From NCBI RefSeq assembly GCF_008728515.1, contig NC_044977.1:192747987-192811986 (forward strand): a stretch of DNA of 64,000 nt. Reading direction: 5' to 3'. The notes under the pieces are model-generated. The model saw only the letters and a list, made by a program, of their open reading frames with translations, made no database searches and was not told the origin of the DNA. A program made the position numbers and the translations under genes. This DNA comes from Papio anubis (Eukaryota; Chordata; Mammalia; Primates; Cercopithecidae). Below are positions 11,011 to 20,895 of this stretch, piece by piece (within the stretch, counting starts at the first letter, position 1; each line of letters starts with the position of its first letter).

Positions 11011-11632
11011 CCTGGGCACAGCAACTCACTCCTGTAATCCTACCACTTTCGGAAGGCCAAGGCGGGCAGATTGCCTGAGCTCAGGAGTTGGAAACCAGCC
11101 TGGGCAATATGGTGAAACCCTGTCTTTACCAAAAATACAAAAAATTAGGGCCAAGCATGGTGGCTCATGCCTGTAATCCCAGCACTTTGGGAGGCCTAGG
11201 TGGGTGGATCACTTGAGGTCAAGAGTTTGAGACCAGCCTGCCCAACATGGTGAAACCCCATCTCTACTAAAAATACAAAAATTAACTGGGCGTGGTGGCG
11301 GGCTGCTGTAATCCCAGCTACTTGGGACCTGGGGTAGGAGAATCACTTCAACCCGGGAGGTGATAGTTGCCGTGAGCCAAGATTGCGCCACTGCACTCCA
11401 GCCTGGGTGACAGAGCGAAACTCCATCTCAAAAAAAAAAAAAAAAAAAAAAATTAGCCAGGCATGGTGCTGCATGCCTGTAATCCCAGCTATTTGGGAGG
11501 CTGAGACATGAGAATTGCTTGAATCAGGGAGGCAGAGGTTGCAGTGAGCCGAGATCGTGCTGCTGCACTCCAGCCTGGGCCACAGAGCAAGACACTGTCT
11601 TAAAGTAAAATTAATAAATAAAAAATTTTAAA
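11011..11632 (+). mobile_element. Outer Alu split by a nested Alu
   Basis: Head 11,011-11,149, tail 11,453-11,632; they rejoin at 'caaaaaattag|ccaggcatgg'. Confidence 0.92.
11150..11452 (+). mobile_element. Nested Alu, full length
   Basis: 'ggccaagcatggtggctcat' to a run of about 22 A; target duplication AAAAAATTAG. Confidence 0.94.
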
Positions 11633-11731
11633 AAGTAAAGACCGCCAACTCTCCTACTAGTTTAATTTTCCCTCAGTAATTGCTTCTCTGCCTAGGCAAG
11701 GTCCAGATTCTCAGCCCTGTGCCCTGAATTG

Positions 11732-11805
11732 GCAAATCCCCCAGGAAAAAGTCCGCGGCAGAATATCAGCAAATCCCCCAGGAAAAAGTCCGCGGCAGAA
11801 TATCA
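11732..11805 (+). repeat. Two-copy 37-bp perfect tandem duplication
   Basis: The unit starting GCAAATCCCCCAGGAAAAAG and containing CCGCGG is present at 11,732 and 11,769 with no difference between copies. Confidence 0.95.
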
Positions 11806-11954
11806 GCTTACCTCCTACAGTTCACCTCTTTCTGGAATTTTGGCTGCTCTAGGCCTGTTTGCTTTGGCAGCTCTCTGATTCATTTTATCCAGCTTTTCTT
11901 ACTGTTCTTGGTGGGAGCATTGCCTGCTACAACCTGTACCATTATGCCTCTTCC

Positions 11955-12236
11955 AAGTCACACCTGTAATCCCAGCACTTTGGGAGGCTGAGGCGGGCCA
12001 ATTGCTTGAGCTCAGGAGTTTGAGACCAGCCTGGCCAACATGGTGAAACCCTGTCTCTTCAAAAAATACAAAAATTAGCCAGGCGTGTGTGTAGTGCACG
12101 TGTGTAATCCCAGCTACTCGGAAGGCTGAGGCAGGAGAATCACTTGAACCTGGGAGGTAAAGGTTGTGGTAAGCCGAGATTGTGCCACTGCACTCCAGCC
12201 TGGTTGACAGAGTGGGACTCCCTCTCAAAAAATTAA
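11955..12236 (+). mobile_element. Alu, 5' truncated
   Basis: Starts inside the head at 'cacacctgtaatcccagc'. Confidence 0.94.
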
Positions 12237-12348
12237 AATAGAAATAGAAGTGAATAAAAGAATTGGGGTCTCACTATTTTGTATTTTTGTCTCACAAACA
12301 AAACAAAACAACAACTCTCGTGTTGTGTGCTTGATTCTGCTTCTTGTC

Positions 12349-12710
12349 ATGTCTTCTCACAAGTCTTTTAAAATTAAGCGATTCTTGGCCAAGAAACAAA
12401 AGCCAAATCGTCCCATTCTCCAGTGGATCTGGACGAAAACTGGTAATAAAATGAGGCACAACTGGAAAGGAGACGTTGCCGAAAAGCCAAGCTGCGTCTG
12501 TAAGGAGCTGCACATGAGCTGGCTGGCACATGTATGCACGCTGTGTCGGGGTCACGGCCATCTTACCATCGCAAGCTGAAAATGTCACCACCGTCTGGAC
12601 AGTTGGATGTGTTTTATTGGGAATATATTTTTTCTCTTTGTTTATATGCCCTGCGACAGTAGGCTGGGTTCAGTAATGAATATGTGAGACCTTTTGTTTC
12701 AGGAAAAGAA
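12349..12710 (+). pseudogene. RPL39P: RPL39 processed pseudogene
   Basis: This is an intronless copy of the mRNA for ribosomal protein eL39 (a 51-residue, basic 60S subunit protein). The frame from the ATG at 12,349 reads MSSHKSFKIKRFLAKKQKPNRPILQWIWTKTGNKM, clearly eL39 with many substitutions. A one-base deletion near 12,464 then shifts the frame, so the normal C-terminus and stop are lost and the frame runs on into former 3' UTR. The 3' UTR is also recognisable ('caagctgaaaatgtcacc', then a cagtaatgaatatgtgaga block near the old poly(A) signal, now AATGAA). It lies inside a DYNLT2B intron on the same strand. It is a dead retrocopy; I could not identify a clear A-tail or target duplication. 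Confidence 0.9.
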
Positions 12711-12764
12711 AGAATCGATATAATATAAGGTATATATATATCTTTCTCTGTAGGTATGGGTTGT

Positions 12765-12965
12765 GAACTGCCTGGGTTCAAAGGCAAGCTTTGTCACCTA
12801 GTTGTATGACCTTGTGCACTTAATTTCTTTAATCCTCAGTTTTCACATTCACTAAATGGATATAATTATAGTACATCATAGGATTCAGTGAGTTAATACA
12901 CGTAAAACACTTAGACTAGTGAATGGCACAAACTGAGTGCTCAATAAGTGTTTGCATGATAAATC
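12765..12965 (-). mobile_element. MIR SINE fragment, reverse
   Basis: In reverse it shows the MIR pattern: 'tgcctgggttcaaa', 'tatgaccttgtgca', 'cctcagttttc', then the end motif 'actgagtgctcaataa'. Confidence 0.8.
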
Positions 12966-13039
12966 ATACACATAGTTTAATAGAAATGTAAAACATTTGT
13001 AATTATTTTTTTCACTTCACATTATTATTATTTATTATT

Positions 13040-13326
13040 ATTTTTTGAGACAGAGTCTCACTCTGTCGCCCAGGCTGGAGTGCAGTGGCACGATCTCAGC
13101 TCACTGCAACCTCCACCTCCTGGGTTCAAGCGATTCTCCTGCCTCAGCCTCCCGAGTAGCTGGGATTACAGGCGTGTGCCACGACACCCAGCCAACTTTT
13201 GTATTTTTAGTAGAGATGGGATTTCATCATGTGGCAGGCTGGTCTCAAACTCCCAGCCTCAGGTGATCCACCCACCTCAGCCTCCCAAACTGCTGGGATT
13301 ACAGGTGTGAGCCACTGCGCCCGGCC
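13040..13326 (-). mobile_element. Alu, reverse
   Basis: 'ttttttgagacagagtctca' to 'ctgcgcccggcc'. Confidence 0.95.
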
Positions 13327-13329
13327 TAT

Positions 13330-13735
13330 TTTTTTCACTCAACATTATATTGTGAATAGCTTTTCATGTTCTTCGAATTTGTTTTTTTAAGAGCCAGGGT
13401 CCTGCTGTGTCTCCCAGGCTGGAGTGCAGTGGCTGTTCACAGGTGTGATCATCACATACTACAGCCCTGGGCTCCAATGATACTTCCTGCTTCAGCCTCC
13501 TGAGTAGCTGGGACTGCAGGGACACATCACTGTGTCTTGCAAAACTTTTCTTTAAGGTCTACTTAGAATTTCGTTGCCAGAAAACATCATTATTTCTTCT
13601 TTTTTCTTCTCTTTAAAATTCTCTCGGATCCTGAGAAATACCATAATTTCATTTACCAATCCAGTCCTACTGGGCATTTAAGTTGTTTCGATTTTTAATT
13701 GGCTTTTATTTTGACTAATATTTTTTTCTTATCCA
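13330..13735 (-). mobile_element. Probable old L1 fragment, reverse, split by an Alu monomer
   Basis: The blocks 'tcactcaacattatattgtgaat' and 'gcatttaagttgtttcgatt' resemble reverse L1M 3' sequence. Family assignment is weak. Confidence 0.4.
13382..13540 (-). mobile_element. Alu left monomer (FLAM-like), reverse
   Basis: 'taagagccagggtcctgctg' with 'gtggctgttcacaggtgtga'. Confidence 0.85.
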
Positions 13736-14240
13736 AGAATTACAGAGAGGAGAATATCCAGTTTCGAGGGAGTTTAGCATTCTGTAGAGATATTTCTGGA
13801 GTTATAATTAGTTAGAAGACTGAATTCTAGTTCAGAGTTTGCTCCTTTTTCTGGGACTCTATAAAATGAACAGGTTGGACTAAATCTGTTGGGCTCTTTC
13901 TGTGCCTTCCTTGTCCTGTTATTGTGCAGGAGCTGAGCTCATTAAAAGTCACACACAAATCTTTAGTATTGATCCTTATAACCATTAGGCAGGGCCTGAG
14001 GCTGTCAGAGTCCCTGGCTGATCACCTCTAGTCGCAAGCAGCTTCATCTGACTCCAGTTTCTCTAGCTGACCCAGTATACTCTCTGGTACAAGCACAGTA
14101 TTCTGTGGGCACCAACTTGGGAAAGGTTTGGAAGTACAGATCTGTGAGAGTGGACTAAGGAACACTTTTGCTCATGGCAGATATGTGTCGTTTAGGTCCT
14201 TGTTGGATTGTTGGTAATTCTTCATTCTTGGATTTTTTAG

Positions 14241-14304
14241 CATGGCTTCTCGCTGTTTCTGGGATGCTGACACTGACAACTATACTCATGATGTTTTCAT
14301 GAAT
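14241..14304 (+). CDS. DYNLT2B: DYNLT2B coding exon, second from last
   Basis: The exon follows a TTTTTTAG acceptor and ends at a GTAAGT donor. Its first base completes the Phe codon begun at 3,587, and the rest reads MASRCFWDADTDNYTHDVFMN, ending in phase 0. This is the strand-loop segment typical of Tctex1-family light chains, where a Trp-Asp pair follows the 'RCFWD' motif. The intron before it is 10.6 kb and holds many Alus plus an RPL39 pseudogene. The exon itself is intact, with no frameshift or stop. Confidence 0.93.
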
Positions 14305-14850
14305 GTAAGTGTATTTGGAGACCTCTTTTCCCTTTCTAAGGACGTGGGTGCTGCAAGTCAAACTCCTCACTATTGATTAGGATGGAAAGACGCTGCAGTC
14401 TTAGTCATTCATCTTTGACTTCTGGATGAAATGATTTGACTGTTAGTTTTTGTGTTACTAAAGCCGAAACCCAGCATGCTGCTTATAGGCAAGGAAACTT
14501 GCATGTTTACGTATGACATAATTTTTCATGGTTTGAATTTGTGAATAGCATATTCTTTAGTTAGCATATTATTTAAAATTATTTTTAGCCACTTCCTCCA
14601 TAAATCACTGTGTTCTAAAACTCAATCCTGATAATCCTTATTAAAGTAATAATTTATAACTAAAACTTTAAAATCACTTATTTGTTCATTCGAACAAGTC
14701 ACGCTTTGCTAAGTTGCAAACAAATTTGGATGGCAGGGATTCCATGAGCAAAGGTGATTTTTCTTTTAGTAACAAAATTTATTACTTCATCTTAAAGTCA
14801 TTTATTAAAATTAAGCAAAAATAAAGAGGAATCTTTAAAAGGAGGTTTCA

Positions 14851-15130
14851 GGCCGGGTGCAGTGGCTCATGTCTATAATCCCAGCACTTTGGGAGGCCAA
14901 GGAGGTCAGGAGTTCGAGACCAGCTTGGCCAACATGGTGAAAGCCTGTCTCTACTAAAAATATAAAAATTTGCGGAGCGTGGTAGTGGGCGCCTGTAATC
15001 CCAGCTACTCAGGAGACTGAGGCAGGAGAATCGCTTGAACCCCGGAGGCGGAGGTTGCAGTGAGCCGAGATTGTGCCACTGTACTCCAGCCCGGAGACAG
15101 AGGGGGACTCCATCTCAAAAAAAAAAAGAG
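14851..15130 (+). mobile_element. Alu
   Basis: 'ggccgggtgcagtggctcat' to an A11 tail; a short deletion lies near 14,905. Confidence 0.95.
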
Positions 15131-15171
15131 AGATTTTTTTTTTTCTTTGCTTCTCGGAGTTAAAACTGCAT

Positions 15172-15474
15172 CTTTTTTGTTTGTTTCTTTGTTTTCATAG
15201 AGTCTTGCTCTGTCACCCAGGCTGGAGAGTGGTGGCACCATCACGGCTCACTGCAACCTCTGCCTCCCAGGTTCAAGCAATTCTCCTGCCTCAGCCTCCT
15301 GAGTACCTGGGACTACCGGTGCATGCCACCATGCTTGGCTAATTTTTGTATTTTTTAGTAGAGACAAGGTTTCACTATTTGGTCAGGCTGGTCTCCAACT
15401 CCTGACCTCAGGTGATCTGCCTGCTTTGGCCTCCCAGAGTGCTGGGATTACAGGCGTGAGCCACCGGGCCCGGC
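15172..15474 (-). mobile_element. Alu, reverse
   Basis: 'ttcatagagtcttgctctgt' to 'accgggcccggcc'. Confidence 0.95.
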
Positions 15475-15499
15475 CAAAAAATGCATCTTTAGATGATAC

Positions 15500-15610
15500 A
15501 ATTCATACATTCAGCAAATAGTTCCGAGTTCCTATTATGTGTCAGCTTCTGTACTGGAGGGGCTAGGGATAATGATGAATAAGGCAGGCACGATTTCTGC
15601 CTATTAACAT
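15500..15610. mobile_element. Old L2-like fragment
   Basis: The string 'cagcaaatagttccgagttcctattatgtgtcag' resembles the widespread L2 3' block ('caacaaatatttattgagcacctactatgtgccag'). Confidence 0.5.
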
Positions 15611-15662
15611 CCAGTGGGGGCCACTTAATATTCAAATGAACAATATGTAATAAAAAACTTTA

Positions 15663-15963
15663 GGCCGGATGTGGTGGCTCACATCTGTAATCCCAGCACT
15701 CTGGGAGGCTGAGGCAGGCGGATCACCTGAGGTCAGGAGTTTAAGACCAGCCTGGCCAACATGCTGAAACCCCATCTCTACTAAAAATATAAAAACTAGC
15801 TGGGCGTGGTGGCGGGCACCTGTAGTCCCAGCTACTTGGGAAGCTGAGGCAGGAGAATTGCTTGAACTCAGAGGGTGGAGGTTGCAGTGAGCCAGGATCG
15901 TACCACTGCACTCCAGCCTGGGCAACAGAGCAGGACTCTGTCTCAAAAAAAAAAAAAAAAAAA
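15663..15963 (+). mobile_element. Alu
   Basis: 'ggccggatgtggtggctcac' to A19. Confidence 0.96.
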
Positions 15964-16106
15964 GCACTTTTTTTGGGAGATTCCAGGAAACATTAGTAGA
16001 GACAGAGGAAATGAGAGAGGAGGGCAAATCATGTGCCATTGAGCAGAAAACTGCTGTGGATAACAGGGCTCAGTCCTGTTGGAGAACTCTGGGTGGTGCT
16101 GTAGGA

Positions 16107-16181
16107 CAGGGCCACTCACAGGGGGGTGCACAAACCAGCACCACCAGGGCCACTCACGGGGGTGCACAAACCAGCACCACT
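16107..16181 (+). repeat. Two-copy 38-bp tandem duplication
   Basis: The unit starting CAGGGCCACTCAC and ending AACCAGCACCAC occurs at 16,107 and 16,145. The copies differ only in the length of a G-run and an adjacent A. Confidence 0.92.
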
Positions 16182-17089
16182 CTGTGACCTGTTTGTTACA
16201 GGTCCATGATGAGGTAAGCACATACATTGAGTATAAGGGTTGGTGTAGAAAATCTTACAGCAATTTGACGAAGTAATCTTTTGTGCAATGAATCTAAGAA
16301 AAAAAATTGGGGCTGTATTTTGTATGTTCTTTTTTTCCATTTCATGTTCTGAGTTATCTATTTTTATTGCATTTTACAAAAGCATCCTTCCATGAGAGAC
16401 TGGAAGTTAAAAACAAAGCAGGTCCTTTATCACAGCACTGTTGTAGAACACAGTTCAGAGTTATCCACCCAAGGAGCCAGGGAGCTGGGCTAAACCAAAG
16501 AATTTTGCTTTTGGTTAATCATCAGGTAGTTGAGTTGGAATTGTTTTAACCCCATCATTACCAGGCTGGAGGTGAGGTTAGTGGTTCAGGAATTGCTGAG
16601 GCAGGTGGAAATCTTGTAAGAAGTGCCTAAAAAGTGTTTTAAGCAATTTGGGCTCTGGAAAGCATTTTGTGATTCTGAACTAAAAGATGGACGAATAAAT
16701 TTTATCAATTAAGAACAAACACCCAGAGACTTTCTCTTATCCAGAATTTATGACAAGGTCCTGTTGTTCTTATTATCAGTGGTACTTATAACATGGTTTC
16801 TTGGGATGAGTAATTTTACTCATCAGTTTACTCCAAGAAACTCAAAGCATTTCATACATTATGTCTGCGATAAATCAGGAAATATGTGAATAATTATTTT
16901 ATGAATATGTATTACTTAAAGTTCATTAGTTCACATTTTATTTCTACATTCAGAAAATCTAATTCTTTACCCATCCTAACCTTTTAGCAAGCAATTTTGT
17001 AGTTACCCTCAGGCAAGCAATAGTGTAGCTATACTCTGGAAACCCTTCACTTCTTGAAGAAGGAAAAAGTCTTCCTGATTGAAAATTGG

Positions 17090-17385
17090 TGGCTGGGCGA
17101 GGTGGCTCATGCCTGTGATCCCAGCACTTTGGGAGACCAATGTGGGTGGATTGCTTGATCCCAGGAGTTCAAAACCAGCCTGGGCAACATAGCGAGACCT
17201 CAGCTTTACAAAAAATACACAAAATTAGCCCGATGTGGTGGCATGCCCCTGTGGTCCTAGCTACTCTGAAGGCTGAGTTAGGATTGCTTGAGCCCAGGAG
17301 GTCAAGGCTGCAGTGAGCCAAGATCACACCACTGCACTGCAGCCTGGGTGACAGAGTGACACCCTGTCTCAGAAAAGAAAAAAAA
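17090..17385 (+). mobile_element. Alu, old, in the last DYNLT2B intron
   Basis: 'tggctgggcgaggtggctca' to an A-rich tail about 110 nt before the last exon. Confidence 0.94.
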
Positions 17386-17460
17386 ATTGGAAAGATCTGA
17401 GATGGTGTTAGTTTCGATTGCCTGTGCTGCTCTCATTCCCTCTTGAGTACTAACATTCTG

Positions 17461-17480
17461 GGTGTGTGTGTGTGTGTGTT
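17461..17480 (+). repeat. (GT)n microsatellite before the last DYNLT2B exon
   Basis: About ten GT units end 15 nt before the acceptor AG. Length changes here would alter the branch-point to acceptor region. Confidence 0.9.
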
Positions 17481-17495
17481 GTATTTGTTTTTTAG

Positions 17496-17543
17496 GACAG
17501 TTTGTTCTGCGTTGTAGCAGCATTTGGCTGTTTCTACTACTGA
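17496..17543 (+). CDS. DYNLT2B: DYNLT2B last coding exon with stop codon
   Basis: After a TTTTTTAG acceptor the frame reads DSLFCVVAAFGCFYY followed by TGA at 17,541-17,543. This hydrophobic strand ending in Tyr-Tyr is the C-terminus expected of a 142-residue DYNLT2B, and the last beta strand of Tctex1 light chains lies at the dimer interface. A (GT)10 run and a T-run lie just upstream, within the splice-acceptor region. The 3' untranslated region follows directly and is short, about 100 nt, to a canonical poly(A) signal. Confidence 0.93.
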   Translation, partial: DSLFCVVAAFGCFYY

Positions 17544-17645
17544 GTGAATCTTTGAAAAGCTGGGAAAAGACATGACCATGAAGAAATCTGAACTTTTTAA
17601 TATTGTTAAATATCTTGACAAAATAAAGATGTTACTAGTTTGACA
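17544..17645 (+). promoter_or_regulatory. DYNLT2B: DYNLT2B 3' UTR and poly(A) signal
   Basis: Between the stop codon and the next Alu is about 100 nt of unique sequence with a canonical AATAAA at 17,622-17,627, followed by T/G-rich sequence from 17,634. Cleavage is expected some 15-25 nt after the signal. The exact cleavage site is inferred. Confidence 0.75.
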
Positions 17646-17719
17646 ACTGAATCTGTTGTGTTTTAGGCCTTATATTTTTAATGTTTTGATTTTGTTATCC
17701 TATGTCTTTCCCTTTCCTT

Positions 17720-18003
17720 TTCTTTTCACAGTCTCGCTCTGTCGCCCAGGCTGGAGTGCGGTGGCACAATCTCGGCCCACTGCAACCTCCACCTCTTGCA
17801 TTCAAGCGATTCTTCTGCCCCAGCCTCCCAAGTATCTGGGACTACAGGCAAGTGCCACCACGCTCAGCTAATTTTTGTATTTTTACTAGAGACGGGGTTT
17901 CACTATATTGGCCAGGCTGGTCTCAAACTCCTGGCCTCATGATCCGTCCGCTTCAGCTTCCCAGAGTGCTGGGATTACAGGCGTGAGCCACTGCACCCGG
18001 CCC
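17720..18003 (-). mobile_element. Alu, reverse
   Basis: 'ttcacagtctcgctctgtcg' to 'actgcacccggcc'; it begins 75 nt after the DYNLT2B poly(A) site. Confidence 0.95.
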
Positions 18004-18251
18004 TACTGTGTTCTTGTTACACTTGGAACACAGAGAAAAAAGCAGAGGAAAATCCACTTCAATTGTTCAAACATAACCATGGTAAAAAGTTTGGTATATT
18101 TTCTACCAATGGTTTTTATTTCCAAGGTTTTAAAAAAACATAGAATTTTGTAACCTCATTTTTCATTTCTCATGATGTTATGAACAATTTTTATGTCATT
18201 TTATTTGCATTGTGATTTTAAGATGCATGACTTAATAGCGGCATTTATTTC

Positions 18252-18413
18252 AGTAGGTTACACCACTGTTACTTTTATTTATTTCAATAGGTTACACCAC
18301 TGTTACTTTTATTTATTTCCATAGGTTACACCACTGTTACTTTTATTTATTTCCATAGGTTACACCACTGTTACTTTTATTTATTTCCATAGGTTACACC
18401 ACTGTTACTTTTG
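18252..18413 (+). repeat. 34-bp minisatellite, 4.8 copies
   Basis: The unit starting TAGGTTACACCACTGTTAC and continuing TTTTATTTATTTCC recurs at 18,254, 18,288, 18,322, 18,356 and 18,390 with almost no divergence. It lies about 0.6 kb downstream of the DYNLT2B poly(A) signal. Confidence 0.95.
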
Positions 18414-18537
18414 CCAGCTCCTTATTGAGAGTCTGCTTATTTCTGATTTTTCACTATTATAAAAAATAAAGACCTGGCTTTATTTGTGCATAAAGTTTTC
18501 CCTACATTCTTTAAAATAACTTTTGACTTTATTTATT

Positions 18538-18692
18538 TATATTTTCAGAGAATGGGCCTTGTTTTGTTGCCCAGGCTGGGGCACAGGGGTGGGACTGTAA
18601 CTTGCTGCAGCCTTGAACTCTCAGGCTCAAGTGATCCTCCCATGTCAGCCTCCCGAGTGGCTGGGACTATAGGCACGCCAACACACACGGCT
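18538..18692 (-). mobile_element. Alu left monomer, reverse
   Basis: 'agagaatgggccttgttttg' to 'acacacacggct'. Confidence 0.82.
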
Positions 18693-18710
18693 GTTTTAAA
18701 ACATGTTTAT

Positions 18711-19003
18711 TTTTATTTATTTATCGAGACGGAGCCTTGCTCTGTTGCCCAGGCTGGAGTGCAGTGGTACGATCTCGGCTCACTATAACCTCTGCCTCCT
18801 GGGTTCAAGAGATTCTCCTGCCTCCTGAGTAGCTGGGATTACAGGCAGGCACCACCACGCCCGCCTAATTTTTGTATTTTTTTTTTGTAGAGATGGGGTT
18901 TTGCCATGTTGGCCAGCCTAATCTCAAACTCGTGGCCTCAAGTAATCCGCCTGCCTTGGCCTCCCCAAGTGCTGGGATTACAGGTGTGAGCCACCACAAC
19001 TGG
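18711..19003 (-). mobile_element. Alu, reverse
   Basis: 'ttatcgagacggagccttgc' to 'ccacaactggcc'. Confidence 0.95.
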
Positions 19004-19011
19004 CCAGTAAT

Positions 19012-19261
19012 TTATTTATTTTTTGAGATGGAGTCTCACTGTCACCCAGGCTGGAGTGCAGTGGCACCATCTCAGCTCCCTGCAACCTCAGCCTCCCAGG
19101 TTCAAGTGATTCTCCTGCCTCAGCCTCCTGAGTAGCTGGGATTATAGGCGTGTGCCCCCACGCGCAGCTAATTTTGTATTTTTAGTAGAGGCAGGGTTTC
19201 ACCATGTTGGCCAGGCTGGTCTCGAACTCCTGACCTCATGATCCGCCCACCTCAGCCTCCC
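19012..19261 (-). mobile_element. Alu, reverse, truncated
   Basis: 'ttgagatggagtctcactgt' to 'cctcagcctccca'; bounded by CAGTAATTT on both sides. Confidence 0.93.
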
Positions 19262-19269
19262 AACAGTAA

Positions 19270-19400
19270 TTTTATTTTTTATAGAGATGAGGCCTTGCTA
19301 CGTTGCCCAGGCTAGTCTTGAACTCCTGGCCTCAAGTGATCCTCCTGCTTTGGCCTCCCAATATGCTGGGAGTACAGGCATGAGCCACCATGCCTGGCTG
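19270..19400 (-). mobile_element. Alu monomer fragment, reverse
   Basis: 'atagagatgaggccttgcta' to 'accatgcctggctg'. Confidence 0.88.
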
Positions 19401-19817
19401 CTTTTTCCTACATTTTGAATTGTTGCCTTCATCTTTCTTACACACTGTTTTTGCTCAGCTCTTGCCATCCCATGTCTTACATAGCTTATTAGCCCAAACA
19501 CCCATCCATTTTCTTTGTCCAGTGTCAGGGTCATATGAAATCAATCCTCTGTAGGAAATTCATCCTCCCTTAAGACTCTCTGAGATTCTGATGTTGGTTA
19601 CTATCTAAACTCTTATTTTTGTAGTGATGTTCCCCGTAGAGGCCCCGGTGTCTCCTCCAGCTAACTGTCCTTATTTGGGGTACCTTAGTCTATCCACCAT
19701 GTTCAAAGACATATTCGAAATTCAGATTTAAATCCTGTTTCCCCCTGGAGGCTCCTCAGCAGATGCACAGTTATACCCATCCTCTTTCTTCTCAGCCACT
19801 TTCAAGTTAAGCATGTT

Positions 19818-20030
19818 GACCAAGCTTGTCCAAGCCGCGGCCCAGGACAGCTTTGCATGCGGCCCAACACACATTTGTAAACTTTTAGAAAACATCATGA
19901 GGTTTGTTTTGCGATTTTTTAAATTAAAGCTCATCAGCTATTGTTAGTGTTACTTTATGTGTGGCCCAAGACAATTCCTCTCCTACCAGTGTGCCCCAGA
20001 GAAGCCAAAAGATTGGATATTCTTGATGTA
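19818..20030 (-). mobile_element. hAT-type non-autonomous DNA transposon fossil
   Basis: The ends CCAAGCTTGTCCAA and AAAAGATTGGATATTC are the terminal region of a familiar hAT-like element, with internal blocks 'catgcggcccaacacaca', 'agctcatcagctattgtta' and 'tatgtgtggcccaagaca'. Orientation is by convention; the family name is not assigned. Confidence 0.7.
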
Positions 20031-20056
20031 CCCCCCCCCCCCCCCAAAAAAAAAAA
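20031..20056 (+). repeat. C15-A11 homopolymer junction
   Basis: Fifteen C followed by eleven A sit at the end of the hAT-type fossil, before an A-rich run and an Alu. Such runs are unstable and hard to sequence. Confidence 0.9.
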
Positions 20057-20094
20057 TCCAAAAAAGCAAAACAGCAACAAAAACAAAAAAGTTA

Positions 20095-20372
20095 GCTGGG
20101 CGCGGTGGCCTGTAATCCCAGCACTTTGGGAGGCCGAGGTGGGCAGATCACTTGAGGTCAGAAGTTTGAGACCAGCCTGACCAACATGGTGAAACCCCGA
20201 TTCTACTAAAAATACAAAAATCAGCCGGGCGTAGTGGCATGTGCCTGTAATCCCAGCTACTCGGGACAAGGCACGAGAATCCCTTCAACCCTGGAGGCGG
20301 AGGCTGCAGTGAGCCGAGACCACACCACTGCACACCAGCCTGGGCGACAGAGCGAGACTCTGTCTTTAAAAA
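20095..20372 (+). mobile_element. Alu
   Basis: 'agctgggcgcggtggcctgt' (short deletion in the head) to an A-rich tail. Confidence 0.94.
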
Positions 20373-20629
20373 AACAAAAGTAAAAGAACAAGTAAATAAG
20401 TTAAAAATGTCTTTTACTTCAGTTCAGTTGGTAATTAAAATAAATAAATAAAAAATTTTTTACAGCCTTCTTCCATAACATTGTGTAGCCACTCACATCT
20501 ACTGATCAAAAGGGATCCTTCCCAAGGTTCATTCTAGCAAAGGAGAACGTTTCTTCCTCCCATACACCCCCCGGCAGGTGTCTTGATCCACTCCAGCCCA
20601 ACTAGCTCCCAGCGGATCCCTGGGGATTT

Positions 20630-20654
20630 GTTATTATTATTATTATTATTATTT
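20630..20654 (+). repeat. (ATT)n microsatellite
   Basis: About eight ATT units mark the AT-rich edge directly before the CpG island begins. Confidence 0.85.
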
Positions 20655-20819
20655 GAGCCAACCTGGGTCAGAAAAAGGAAGGGGGTGGCTCAGCCGCAGG
20701 TTTTCAGCGGACGGGGCTGGCGGTCGGAAATTCCCCTTCCATCCCCACGCAGGTAAAAGCTGATGCTGCGGCGAGGCGGCCGCGGTCGGGGCGTCTCTGC
20801 GGAGGGCTGCGCGGTGGCG

Positions 20820-20895
20820 GCCCGGGTGCGGGGTGCGGGGTGCGGGGTGCGGGTGCGGCGTGCGGGGTGCGGGGCGCGGGGTGCGGGTGCGGCGG
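20820..20895 (+). repeat. G-rich 7-bp repeat in the CpG island
   Basis: Units of GGGGTGC, with variants GGGTGC and GGGGCGC, recur about ten times. On the + strand this gives more than four G3-G4 tracts with loops of three bases, a canonical G-quadruplex pattern. On the - strand it reads as CCCGCAC repeats. Confidence 0.92.

Larger units (their letters stand above)
3589..14240 (+). other. DYNLT2B: DYNLT2B intron between its exons at 3,519 and 14,241
   Basis: This 10.65-kb GT-AG intron is mostly interspersed repeats, listed separately. Stretches with no recognisable feature are about 5,330-5,650, 7,800-8,340, 8,965-9,310, 11,635-11,950 (apart from a two-copy 37-bp repeat) and 13,720-14,240. 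Confidence 0.8.
14305..17495 (+). other. DYNLT2B: DYNLT2B last intron
   Basis: This 3.2-kb GT-AG intron contains four Alus, an L2-like fragment near 15,500-15,600 and a two-copy 38-bp repeat at 16,107-16,181. From 14,310 to 14,850 and from 16,190 to 17,085 I see only unique AT-rich sequence. Confidence 0.8.
17646..20649. other. Intergenic interval between DYNLT2B and PCYT1A
   Basis: Three kilobases separate the poly(A) signal of one gene from the CpG island of the next, on the same strand. The content is five or six Alu copies, a 34-bp minisatellite and a hAT-type fossil. 19,400-19,815 and 20,375-20,630 show no recognised feature, and I see no conserved-looking gene. Confidence 0.75.

Noticed and set aside
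12250..12579. 109-aa open frame as an intact small gene
   Set aside because: The middle is eL39 (RPL39) but the frame shifts before the true C-terminus, and the ends come from flanking and 3' UTR sequence.
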